Assembly: GCF_007595705.1 (NCBI RefSeq)
Contig: NZ_NISY01000005.1
Span: 248,001 to 312,000 of the forward strand
Direction of reading: 5' to 3'
Length of the DNA stretch: 64,000 nucleotides
DNA from: Streptomyces sp. SAJ15
GTDB taxonomy: Bacteria; Actinomycetota; Actinomycetes; Streptomycetales; Streptomycetaceae
In this document: positions 43,925 to 64,000 of the stretch, piece after piece
Position numbering within the stretch: position 1 is the first letter of the stretch
Layout of the letters: the number at the start of each line of letters is the position of its first letter
Notes under the pieces: model-generated
Told to the model about the DNA's origin: nothing
Seen by the model: the letters and a program-made list of their open reading frames with translations, nothing else
The model's database searches: none
Program-made: the position numbers and the translations under genes

Positions 43925-45748
43925 CTAGCGGGGGTGGGCCGCCGTACCGGGTGTCGTGCCGCCGGCCGGCACGTCCGCCGCGGGGTGGCACAGGACGCGG
44001 GCCATGACGGCGGGCAGTGCGGCGGCGCCCTCGCCGGTCGCGGCGCGCCAGGCGACGTGGCCGTCGGGGCGGACCAGCACCGCACCGTCGGCGGCCACCT
44101 CCCGGACCCGCTCCCAGGTGCCGTACGGGTCGCGGAGCCCGGGGCCGGGGCCGATGCGGGTCACCGTGATCTCCACCCCGGTGCGCCGGGCGGCCTCCCG
44201 GGCCGCCTCGTGCCAGGGCCCGTCCTCGGTGCCGGTCAGCAGCACGAACCGGCCGCGGCCGGTGACGTCCAGGGTGGAGCAGCGGCGGCGGCCGTTCTCC
44301 AGCCAGGCGTGCGGGAGTCGGGCCCCCGGTCGGGTGGTGGGGTGGTAGAAGAGCTCGGGGTCGGTGTCCCGGTCCGGTTCGGGGGTCTCGTCGGGCACCA
44401 TCGCGCCGCTGCCGTAACGGTAACCGAGCTCCACACCATGGGCGTTGACCTGGTATTCGATCCGCTCGGTGGCGGCGGCGAGGGCCGCGCGCCGGGCCTC
44501 GCCCTCCTTCGACTCCTCCGTCAACTCGCCCAGCAGCCGCCACTGTTCGGCCGCGCTCTGCCCCTCGGCGAAGCCCAGCGCCTCCGGGATGCCGTGCAGG
44601 TCGAGCATGGACCGGAAGGCCCGGTCGACGGCCTGTCGGCCGATCGGCTGACGCTCGCCGTGGTAGGTCTCCAGCAGTTCGGGACCGGCCTGGCCGGCCA
44701 GGACCAGGCGGAGCTTCCAGCAGAGGTTGAAGGAGTCGGCGACCGCGGTGTTCAGCCCCAGGCCGTTGGTCGGCGGGTTCTGGTGCACGGCGTCGCCCAC
44801 GCAGAAGACCCGGCCGCTGGAGTAGCGCGGGGCGACGGCGCTGCTGAGCTCCCAGGGTGAGATGTTCTTGATGGTGATCGGCACGCTGGAGTCGCCGAGG
44901 CTCTCGTGGATGCGGTCCCGCATCGCCTCGGGGTCGTTCGGGTCGAAGCCGGCCGCCGGGTCGTCGGTGGAGAGGAAGACCCACTCGTTCCAGGGCCGGA
45001 TGGAGATGAAGACCCGGAGGTCCCCGACGCGGTCCCCGGGCAGGGTGCCCATGTAGAGGATGCCGGGGCGGTGCGCGGCGTAGCGGGACAGGTCGGCCTC
45101 GAACCAGGTGGAGACGGCCTTGGCGAACCCGGTGGGGCCCTCGACGTCGATCCCCAGCTGGCGCAGCACCCGGCTGCGCGCCCCGTCGGCGCCGATGACG
45201 TAGTCGCTGCGCACGGTGTACTCGCGGCCGGAGGCCCGGTCCACGATCACCGAGGTGACGCCCTGCTCGTCCTGCTCCAGGGAGCGGAACTCCTGGCCGA
45301 ACCGCAGCTCGCCCACGCCGGCCTCCTCGACCGCCTGGGCGAGCAGTGGCTCCAGCAGGTGCTGCGGGAGGTTGCACATGGTCTCGGGGCTGGCCGCGCG
45401 GTAGTCGCCGACGCGGGCCGGGCCGTTGCCGTAGGCGTCGAGCCTGGCGATCTCGAAGCCGGCGAAGGTGGTCATGAAGACGTGGTTGGCCAGGAGCTCG
45501 CTGGGGGCGGCGTGCTCCCGCAGCCGGTCCGCCACCCCCAGGTCGCGGAGGATCTCCCCGGTGCGCTGGTTGATGAGATGGGCGCGCGGGGTGTGCGCGG
45601 TCCCCGGGTACTTGTGCACCAGGAGGTGGCGGACGCCGTAGCGGGACAGGGCGAGGGAGGCGGTCAGGCCGGCCGGCCCGGCGCCCACGATCAGCACCGG
45701 CACCCGGATCTCCGGTGCCACCTCGGCGGTGCGGTCAGCGTCCGGCAT
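43925..45748 (-). CDS. pieE: FAD-dependent aromatic hydroxylase, PieE-like
   Basis: A 607-residue group A flavin monooxygenase of the TfdB/phenol-hydroxylase type. It has GAGPAGLTASLALSRYG (FAD), a DG motif in YVIGADGARSRVLRQLG, and GRVFCVGDAVHQNPPTNGLGLNTAVAD, plus a C-terminal thioredoxin-like domain. In the piericidin pathway PieE hydroxylates the pyridine ring at C-4', after which PieB2 methylates it; the role here is assigned from synteny. It overlaps the end of the methyltransferase gene by 14 bases, so it is co-transcribed. AGGGGA precedes the ATG. Confidence 0.88.
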   Translation of the reverse strand: MPDADRTAEVAPEIRVPVLIVGAGPAGLTASLALSRYGVRHLLVHKYPGTAHTPRAHLINQRTGEILRDLGVADRLREHAAPSELLANHVFMTTFAGFEIARLDAYGNGPARVGDYRAASPETMCNLPQHLLEPLLAQAVEEAGVGELRFGQEFRSLEQDEQGVTSVIVDRASGREYTVRSDYVIGADGARSRVLRQLGIDVEGPTGFAKAVSTWFEADLSRYAAHRPGILYMGTLPGDRVGDLRVFISIRPWNEWVFLSTDDPAAGFDPNDPEAMRDRIHESLGDSSVPITIKNISPWELSSAVAPRYSSGRVFCVGDAVHQNPPTNGLGLNTAVADSFNLCWKLRLVLAGQAGPELLETYHGERQPIGRQAVDRAFRSMLDLHGIPEALGFAEGQSAAEQWRLLGELTEESKEGEARRAALAAATERIEYQVNAHGVELGYRYGSGAMVPDETPEPDRDTDPELFYHPTTRPGARLPHAWLENGRRRCSTLDVTGRGRFVLLTGTEDGPWHEAAREAARRTGVEITVTRIGPGPGLRDPYGTWERVREVAADGAVLVRPDGHVAWRAATGEGAAALPAVMARVLCHPAADVPAGGTTPGTAAHPR

Positions 45749-46529
45749 GCGTGTTCCCCTCGGCCTTGCGGGCGTACCCGGCGTAGATGATGGAGGTGTC
45801 GGTGTTGTGGGCGAGCGCGAACTGGCGGCCCAGCTCGCCGTAGCTGATCTCGCCGCGGGCCCGGCGGCGCAGCAGCCGCAGCACCTCGCGCTGGCTGCGG
45901 CTGGAGCCGAAGCCGACCAGGTCCTGGTTGCCGAGGCCGTGCTTGGCGAACAGGGCGTGCAGTTCGGCGGGTTTGATGAACTGCTTCCAGTCGTGCAGGT
46001 TGCGCGGCGCGAAGCTGACGGACCGCCAGTCCTGGGCCATCTTGATCATGACCAGCCAGGAGCGGAAGGTCCGGTTGATGGTGTCGTAGAGGTAGTAGCC
46101 GCCCGGCCGGAGCACCCGGACCGCCTCGCCCACCGCCTGGTCCGGGTCGGTGACGTGCTCCAGGGTGTCGCAGCAGTAGACGAGGTCGAACGACCCGTCG
46201 GGGAAGGGCAGCCGTTCGGCCACTCCGTGCCGGTACTCGATCTCCAGCCCCGACTCGGCGGCGTGCGCGGTGGCGGCGGCCAGCGACTCCTTGGAGGGGT
46301 CGAGGCCGGTGACGCGGCAGCCCGCGGCGGCGAACCGCTCGGCGAGGAGGCCGCCGCCGCAGCCCACGTCGAGGACCCGGAGACCGTCGAGGTCCAGGTG
46401 GAGGCGCCGGGTGAGGACGGCGTGGAAGTAGTCGAACCGGGCGGGGGTGAACTCCTTGAGGGTGGCGAACGGCTGGTCGTCGCGCCACCAGGCGTCCGGG
46501 GCGTTGTACAGGTCGTTGTCGACCGCCAT
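45735..46529 (-). CDS. pieB2: UbiG-like SAM O-methyltransferase, PieB2-like
   Basis: A 264-residue methyltransferase resembling UbiG: LRVLDVGCGGGLLAERFAAAGCRVTGLDPS, AERLPFPDGSFDLVYCCDTLEHV and RVLRPGGYYLYDTINRTFRSWL. In piericidin formation PieB2 methylates the C-4' hydroxyl made by PieE. The neighbouring hydroxylase, overlapping it by 14 bases, supports this. AAGGAG stands 8 bases before the ATG. Confidence 0.88.
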   Translation of the reverse strand: MAVDNDLYNAPDAWWRDDQPFATLKEFTPARFDYFHAVLTRRLHLDLDGLRVLDVGCGGGLLAERFAAAGCRVTGLDPSKESLAAATAHAAESGLEIEYRHGVAERLPFPDGSFDLVYCCDTLEHVTDPDQAVGEAVRVLRPGGYYLYDTINRTFRSWLVMIKMAQDWRSVSFAPRNLHDWKQFIKPAELHALFAKHGLGNQDLVGFGSSRSQREVLRLLRRRARGEISYGELGRQFALAHNTDTSIIYAGYARKAEGNTHAGR

Positions 46530-46573
46530 GAGCGGTGCTCCTTAGGGGAGTCGGAGATGTCGACGGACGGTCG

Positions 46574-48418
46574 TCAGGAGATCTTGAGCGCCGGTCGTCG
46601 GAGGTCCAGCCAGGTGGCCAGGTCCAGCACCCGCTCGAACGCCTCGCGCTCGTCGCGCCGTACGGCCTCCGGCGGGGCGGCGGCGGCCGTGCGGAGGGCG
46701 TTCCCGTCGAAGAAGTCCACCGCCTGGTGGCCGGCGGACAGCCGCTCGGACACCTGGCGCTGCAGCTCGCCGACGTAGGCCAGCTCCTGGGTGTGCGGGT
46801 AGAGCGCCTTGGTGCGGTCGGCCACCGAGGCCGGCAGCAGGTCGCGTACGGCCGCGCGCAGCAGGCTCTTCTCCCTGCCGTCGAAGGTCTTCATCGCCCA
46901 GGGGGTGTTGAAGACGTAACTGACCAGCCGGTGGTCGCAGAACGGGACCCGGACCTCCAGGCCGACGGCCATGCTCATCCGGTCCTTGCGGTCCAGCAGC
47001 ATGCCCAGCAGGCTCGTCAGGTGGACGTAGCAGTGGTGCCGCATGCGGCGCTCGTGCGGGTCCTCGCCCTCGAACCCCGGCACCTCGGCCACCGTCTCGG
47101 CGTACCGCTGCGCCCAGTATCCGGGCACGTCCAGGGTGTTCAGCAGCAGCTCCGGGTCGATGAGCTTGGTCGGGTGGCCGGACGGGTCCAGCCCGGACGC
47201 GGTGACCCAGGGGAACATGTCGACCTGCTGCACCGCCGGGATGTGGAACCAGGGATAGCCGCCGAAGATCTCGTCGGCCGACTCTCCGGAGAGCGCCACG
47301 GTGGAGTGCTCACGGATCGCCTTGAACAGCAGGTACAGCGAGTTGTCGGCCTCGCCGAAGCCGAAGGGCAGGTCGCGGGCGGCGACGGTGGCCTGCCGCA
47401 CCTCGGGGTTGGCCAGCTCCTGGTGGTCGATGCGGATGTCCTGGTGGAGCGCGCCGACGTGGTCCACGACCTGGCGCGCGAAGGGGGCGTCCTGGGTGGC
47501 CCGCAGTTCGTCGTCGGTGCGGAAGGCGCCGCTCTGGACGAAGTCGACGGTGAAGGAGCGCACCTGGCGGCCCTGTTCGCGCAGCTTCCGGGCGGACAGC
47601 GCGGTCAGCGCGCTGGAGTCCAGGCCGCCGGAGAGCAGCACGCACAGCGGCACGTCGGCCACCAGCTGCCGGGCGACGATGTCGTCGAGCAGCTCGCCGA
47701 CGCGCCGGACGGTGGTCTCGGTGTCGTCGCGGTGTTCGGCCACCTCCAGCTTCCAGTAGACCCGCTCGCGCAGCCCGGAGCGGTCGACGGTGACCAGCGC
47801 GCCCGGTTTGACCTCGCGCATGCCCGCCCAGACGGCCCGGCCGGGCGCCTTGACGAAGCCGAAGAGCTCGCGGAGGCCGTCGGTGTCGACCACCGACTCG
47901 GCCAGCGGGTGGGCCAGGATGGCCTTGGCCTCCGAGCCGAACAGCACCCCGTCCTTGGTCGGGTAGTAGTAGAGCGGCTTGATGCCGAGCCGGTCCCGCA
48001 GCAGCACCAGCCGCTCGGTGCGGCCGTCCCAGATGCCCAGCGCGTACATGCCGTTGAGCCGGTCGGCGACCGCCTCGCCCCACTCCAGATAGCCGCGCAG
48101 CACCACCTCGGTGTCGCTGGCGGTGCGGAAGGCGTGGCCGCGGCGGCGGAGTTCGTCGCGCAGCTCGGTGAAGTTGTACGCCTCGCCGCTGTACGTCAGG
48201 GCGACCGGCCCGTCGGGGGTCTCCGCCACCATGGGCTGGACGCCGCCCTCGATGTCGATGACGGCCAGCCTGCGGTGGCCGAGCGCGGCGTGCCGGGACA
48301 CCCAGCCGCCCTCGGCGTCCGGCCCGCGGCAGACCATCGTCTCGTTCATCGCCTGGAGCGAGGGCCGTTCGCGCTCCAGGTCCCGCTGGAAGGAGATCCA
48401 TCCGGAGATGCCACACAT
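46574..48418 (-). CDS. pieD: Asparagine synthase-like amidotransferase, PieD-like
   Basis: A 614-residue AsnB-type enzyme with both domains: N-terminal glutaminase with Cys2 (MCGISGW), RGPDAEGGW and RLAVID; C-terminal ATP-dependent synthetase with LLSGGLDSSALTAL, SGESADEIFGGYPWF and LEVRVPFCDHRLV. In the piericidin pathway PieD amidates the beta,delta-diketo acid released by the thioesterase and so supplies the ring nitrogen. All catalytic residues look intact. Its ATG follows the pieC stop by one base, giving tight coupling. Confidence 0.9.
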   Translation of the reverse strand: MCGISGWISFQRDLERERPSLQAMNETMVCRGPDAEGGWVSRHAALGHRRLAVIDIEGGVQPMVAETPDGPVALTYSGEAYNFTELRDELRRRGHAFRTASDTEVVLRGYLEWGEAVADRLNGMYALGIWDGRTERLVLLRDRLGIKPLYYYPTKDGVLFGSEAKAILAHPLAESVVDTDGLRELFGFVKAPGRAVWAGMREVKPGALVTVDRSGLRERVYWKLEVAEHRDDTETTVRRVGELLDDIVARQLVADVPLCVLLSGGLDSSALTALSARKLREQGRQVRSFTVDFVQSGAFRTDDELRATQDAPFARQVVDHVGALHQDIRIDHQELANPEVRQATVAARDLPFGFGEADNSLYLLFKAIREHSTVALSGESADEIFGGYPWFHIPAVQQVDMFPWVTASGLDPSGHPTKLIDPELLLNTLDVPGYWAQRYAETVAEVPGFEGEDPHERRMRHHCYVHLTSLLGMLLDRKDRMSMAVGLEVRVPFCDHRLVSYVFNTPWAMKTFDGREKSLLRAAVRDLLPASVADRTKALYPHTQELAYVGELQRQVSERLSAGHQAVDFFDGNALRTAAAAPPEAVRRDEREAFERVLDLATWLDLRRPALKIS

Positions 48419-48419
48419 G

Positions 48420-48983
48420 TCAGTGCCCCTTCACCGTGTAGGCGACGCCGCTCCCGGCGGCCCTGCTGAGCATGTGGTCGCGCAGCCCGTCGATGTGCGA
48501 CCGTCCCGTGGGCGCGAAGAAGAACCGGTCCAGCGGCCCCGCGAAGAAGCTCCACGGGCGGCGCAGCTCGGCCGCGAAGCGCCAGCTGAAGCGCGATCCT
48601 TCGGGCGTCGGCTCGACGACGTAGTCCTCGATCAGGTGCCGGAAGATCGAGCGGGTCGCCGCCACCCCGGTGAAGGTCTTCCGCCGCCCCTCCTCCCAGC
48701 GGTAGAAGCGCTCCCGGAGCACGAAGTTGCCGTTCATGTTGATCTCTCGGGTGGTGCCGACCCCGAACGGCCGCGGGGAGGTCCAGCGGAGTTCGTGCAT
48801 GCCCTTCGTCCAGCTCGACACCTCGTCCCCGGTGAGCGCGGCCCAGGTCTGCTCGGCCGGGAAGGGGATGTCCACGGATCGGGCGTGGCGCAGCGGCGCC
48901 GTGTCGAAGAACGCGTCGTCGACCTCGTCGATCGCGTACCAGCGTGTGCCCACGGGCGAAGTCCTCTCTTGCGGGGCGGTCAT
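48420..48983 (-). CDS. pieC: SRPBCC (START-like) cyclase, PieC-like
   Basis: A 187-residue helix-grip protein: RHARSVDIPFPAEQTWAALTGDEVSSWTKGMHELRWTSP, FVLRERFYRWEEGRRKTF, EDYVVEPTPEGSRFSWRFAAELRRPW. Such proteins bind hydrophobic ligands and can guide cyclisation or dehydration of polyketides. By position between pieD and pieB1 it corresponds to PieC, thought to help ring closure to the pyridone. The start is the ATG at 48983; the frame upstream is low-quality Ser/Thr-rich translation. Confidence 0.82.
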   Translation of the reverse strand: MTAPQERTSPVGTRWYAIDEVDDAFFDTAPLRHARSVDIPFPAEQTWAALTGDEVSSWTKGMHELRWTSPRPFGVGTTREINMNGNFVLRERFYRWEEGRRKTFTGVAATRSIFRHLIEDYVVEPTPEGSRFSWRFAAELRRPWSFFAGPLDRFFFAPTGRSHIDGLRDHMLSRAAGSGVAYTVKGH

Positions 48984-49059
48984 GCGGTGGTGCCGGGCTC
49001 TCACCGGCGGTGCTCGGCGGCGCGGCACGGCGCCGGGCACCGGTGCGCGGCGGTGGCGC

Positions 49060-49749
49060 TCAGCGGGCGGTGCGGGCCCGGAACAGACCGACGCAGCCGC
49101 GGACCACCAGGTCGTGGCTGACGAAGTGCTGGGTGAGCTGGTCACGCAGGTCGTCGAGGCTGTCCTGCTGGTTGTGGAAGACACCCTTGGCGTTGAGCTT
49201 GGCCATCAGGGACCGGCCGGCGCGGGTCACCGGCACACCGGAGGACAGGATGGTGCTGCCGAAGACCACCCCGCCCGGTCGCACCACCTCGGCGGCGTGG
49301 GCGAGCGCGACGCCCTTCTCCTTGATGCTGCCGGGTACGCAGTGCAGCAGGAAGCTCAGGGCGACCGAGTCGTGGGACGCCTTGGGCAGCGGCAGCGGCT
49401 CCAGCGCGTTGGCCCTGACCTGGTTGGTGCGGAACTTCGCCAGCCGCTTGGCGGTGAACTCCAGGGTGGCGGGGTTGAGGTCGACCAGGGTGATGCGCGG
49501 GTCGGAGACCGGGAACCGGCAGTGGTCGAGCAGATAACCGGTGCCGACGCCTATCTCCACATGCTCGGCGCCGACGCAGGTGTCGTACATCCGCAGGAAG
49601 TTCCGCGGCGAGCAGCGCCAGAACAGCGGTGAGCTGCCGCGGTAGACCAGCAGGTCGTAGAAGGTCAGCGCGCGCTTGTTGTAGGCGGACTGGCCGTCGA
49701 GGACGTCCTGGTCGACCGTTCCCAGGTGGTGGCCGTGGTCGATGCTCAT
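49060..49749 (-). CDS. pieB1: SAM-dependent methyltransferase, PieB1-like
   Basis: A 229-residue class I methyltransferase: SAYNKRALTFYDLLVYRGSSPLFWRC, HVEIGVGTGYLLDHCRF (SAM loop), LVDLNPATLEFTAKRL and PLPKASHDSVALSFLLHC. In piericidin biosynthesis PieB1 methylates the C-5' hydroxyl of the ring. It is the first tailoring gene after the terminal PKS. AAAGGCGA precedes the ATG. The assignment relies on gene order and family. Confidence 0.85.
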   Translation of the reverse strand: MSIDHGHHLGTVDQDVLDGQSAYNKRALTFYDLLVYRGSSPLFWRCSPRNFLRMYDTCVGAEHVEIGVGTGYLLDHCRFPVSDPRITLVDLNPATLEFTAKRLAKFRTNQVRANALEPLPLPKASHDSVALSFLLHCVPGSIKEKGVALAHAAEVVRPGGVVFGSTILSSGVPVTRAGRSLMAKLNAKGVFHNQQDSLDDLRDQLTQHFVSHDLVVRGCVGLFRARTAR

Positions 49750-49789
49750 GTGTCGCCTTTCTGCGTCGGGGCGAGGACGGGCGGATTCG

Positions 49790-49832
49790 GGACTTCGGGG
49801 GTGGGCGGGACTTCGGGGGTGGGCGGGGGCCG
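49790..49832. repeat. Tandem 18-base repeat between pieB1 and pieA6
   Basis: GGGACTTCGGGGGTGGGC occurs twice in a row followed by a partial third copy, in the 103-base gap after the PKS stop. No function is evident. Confidence 0.6.
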
Positions 49833-49852
49833 AAGGTTCGGGGTTCGGACGG

Positions 49853-57367
<7,515 letters not shown>

Positions 57368-57419
57368 GCTGACGCCGTCCCTCGCTGGATGCGGCACGTG
57401 CGGTGAGTGCCCTGATTCC

Positions 57420-57527
57420 GCTGAGTGCCTGGGGTGCGCTGGGTGCCTGAGGTGCGCTGAGTGCCTGAGGTGCGCTGAGTGCCTGAGGTGCGCTGGGTAC
57501 CTGGGGTGGACTGACTGCCTGGGGTGC
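57420..57527. repeat. Six tandem 18-base repeats between pieA5 and pieA6
   Basis: The unit GCTGAGTGCCTGAGGTGC (plus strand) occurs six times with a few changes. It fills most of the 192-base gap between two co-directional PKS genes. On the minus strand one frame, opened by a GTG overlapping the pieA5 stop (GTGA, 57563) and closed at 57357 inside pieA6, reads it as repeated SAPQAL units. Confidence 0.85.
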
Positions 57528-57559
57528 TGTGCCGGACGCGCTGCCGGTCCCGCTCGCGG

Positions 57560-63487
<5,928 letters not shown>

Positions 63488-63512
63488 CGTCGTCTCCGCA
63501 CTCCGAACGCGA

Positions 63513-64000
63513 TCAGAGGTCTGTGCCGTCGAGCGCCATGCTGACCAGGTCGTCGGCGTCCATGGCGTCGATGGAGTCCGCCGGGTCCGCCGCCGCGGCG
63601 CCGTCGTCCGCCGGCCCCGACGCGCCGTCGTATCCGGCGAGTTCGAGCAGCGCGTCGGCGAGTCCCGCCTCGCGCAGCCGGGACAGCGGGATGGTGGCGA
63701 GCGCGGCGCGGATCTCCGCCTCCACGGACGCCTCCCGCGCGGCCAGCGCGGCCTCCTGCCCGGTGTCGGGGATCAGTTGGGCCCGTAGCTCCTCGGCCAG
63801 GGCGGCGGGGGTGGGATGGTCGAAGACCAGGGTGGCCGGGAGCCGCAGCCCGGTGGCGGCGCCCAGCCGGTTGCGCAGCTCCACCGAGGTCAGCGAGTCG
63901 AAGCCGAGCTGCTTGAACGGCTGGCCCGGCTGGACCGCCTCCGGGGAGGCGTGCCCCAGCACCGTCGCGGTGTGCTCCCGGACGAGGGCCAGCAGCGCCC
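63513..64000 (-). CDS. C-terminal end of an upstream type I PKS (5' part outside window)
   Basis: The last 162 residues of a PKS. They comprise an ACP ([41 protein letters not shown]) and a C-terminal docking tail ([32 protein letters not shown], then an acidic [17 protein letters not shown] end) that should meet the coiled start of the next PKS. The gap to pieA5 is 25 bases. By cluster order it would be PieA4; module content lies beyond the window. Confidence 0.88.
   Translation of the reverse strand, partial: ALLALVREHTATVLGHASPEAVQPGQPFKQLGFDSLTSVELRNRLGAATGLRLPATLVFDHPTPAALAEELRAQLIPDTGQEAALAAREASVEAEIRAALATIPLSRLREAGLADALLELAGYDGASGPADDGAAAADPADSIDAMDADDLVSMALDGTDL

Noticed and set aside
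48984-49184. Longer start for the SRPBCC gene
   Set aside because: The added 67 residues are Ser/Thr/Arg low-quality sequence overlapping the pieB1 3' end; the domain begins after the chosen ATG.
57420-57527. Repeat block between PKS genes as CRISPR or origin iterons
   Set aside because: 18-base units abut without spacers, no cas or replication genes are near, and the block sits between two operon genes.

Overview
The window is very GC-rich actinobacterial chromosome, most likely from a Streptomyces. Supporting signs are third-position G/C bias in every gene, GTG and TTG starts, leaderless promoters, long GC hairpin terminators without U-tracts, rare TTA codons, and family content (LodA/LodB quinoprotein pair, RsbU-type phosphatases, MocR and LuxR regulators, roadblock proteins, modular PKS). 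No tRNA, rRNA, insertion sequence, phage gene or CRISPR array was seen.

Bases 1-9640 hold a metabolic/regulatory island. A minus-strand operon encodes a possible 27-aa peptide, an NADPH-dependent FMN reductase, a dicarboxylate/amino-acid:cation symporter, a DegT-type PLP aminotransferase and an ornithine-cyclodeaminase-family enzyme that runs off the left edge. Next come a LuxR regulator and a second symporter whose NMDGT motif is destroyed. Divergent from these lie a two-component system and a second LuxR regulator of the same architecture. Bases 9787-13198 are a succinate dehydrogenase/fumarate reductase operon (cytochrome b, flavoprotein, iron-sulfur subunit).

Bases 13454-18351 encode a LodA/GoxA-like protein, apparently fused to a heme-oxygenase-like metal-binding domain, with its LodB-like flavoprotein. 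Then follow a multidomain RsbU-type phosphatase, a secreted serine protease, a terpene-synthase-like protein with eroded metal-binding motifs, a MocR regulator with a divergent methyltransferase, a beta-propeller lipoprotein and AzlCD with a divergent XRE-cupin regulator. The stretch continues with an isochorismatase-family hydrolase, a TauE/SafE permease, VOC proteins, a cobalamin-binding-type protein, a second PP2C phosphatase, an ABM monooxygenase, a SigJ/ECF41-like sigma factor, an IclR regulator and a DHA2 exporter. Bases 40087-42244 are a four-gene roadblock/PATAN-like operon with no GTPase.

Bases 43925-64000 (minus strand) are the 3' half of a type I PKS cluster whose order and domains match the piericidin (pie) pathway. 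A partial PKS is followed by KS-AT-DH-KR-ACP (PieA5-like), KS-AT-ACP-KS-AT-ACP-TE (PieA6-like), methyltransferase PieB1, SRPBCC protein PieC, asparagine-synthase-like amidotransferase PieD, O-methyltransferase PieB2 and flavin hydroxylase PieE. The last two modules lack reductive domains and are predicted to use methylmalonyl- then malonyl-CoA. That gives the beta,delta-diketo acid that thioesterase, PieD and PieC would turn into a methylated pyridine ring; PieE and the methyltransferases then add the oxygen and methyl groups. A BBE-type oxidase (42354-43736) flanks the cluster but is separated by a terminator. TTA codons in the second symporter, the response regulator, the first roadblock gene and pieA5 suggest bldA-linked developmental control of three of these systems.
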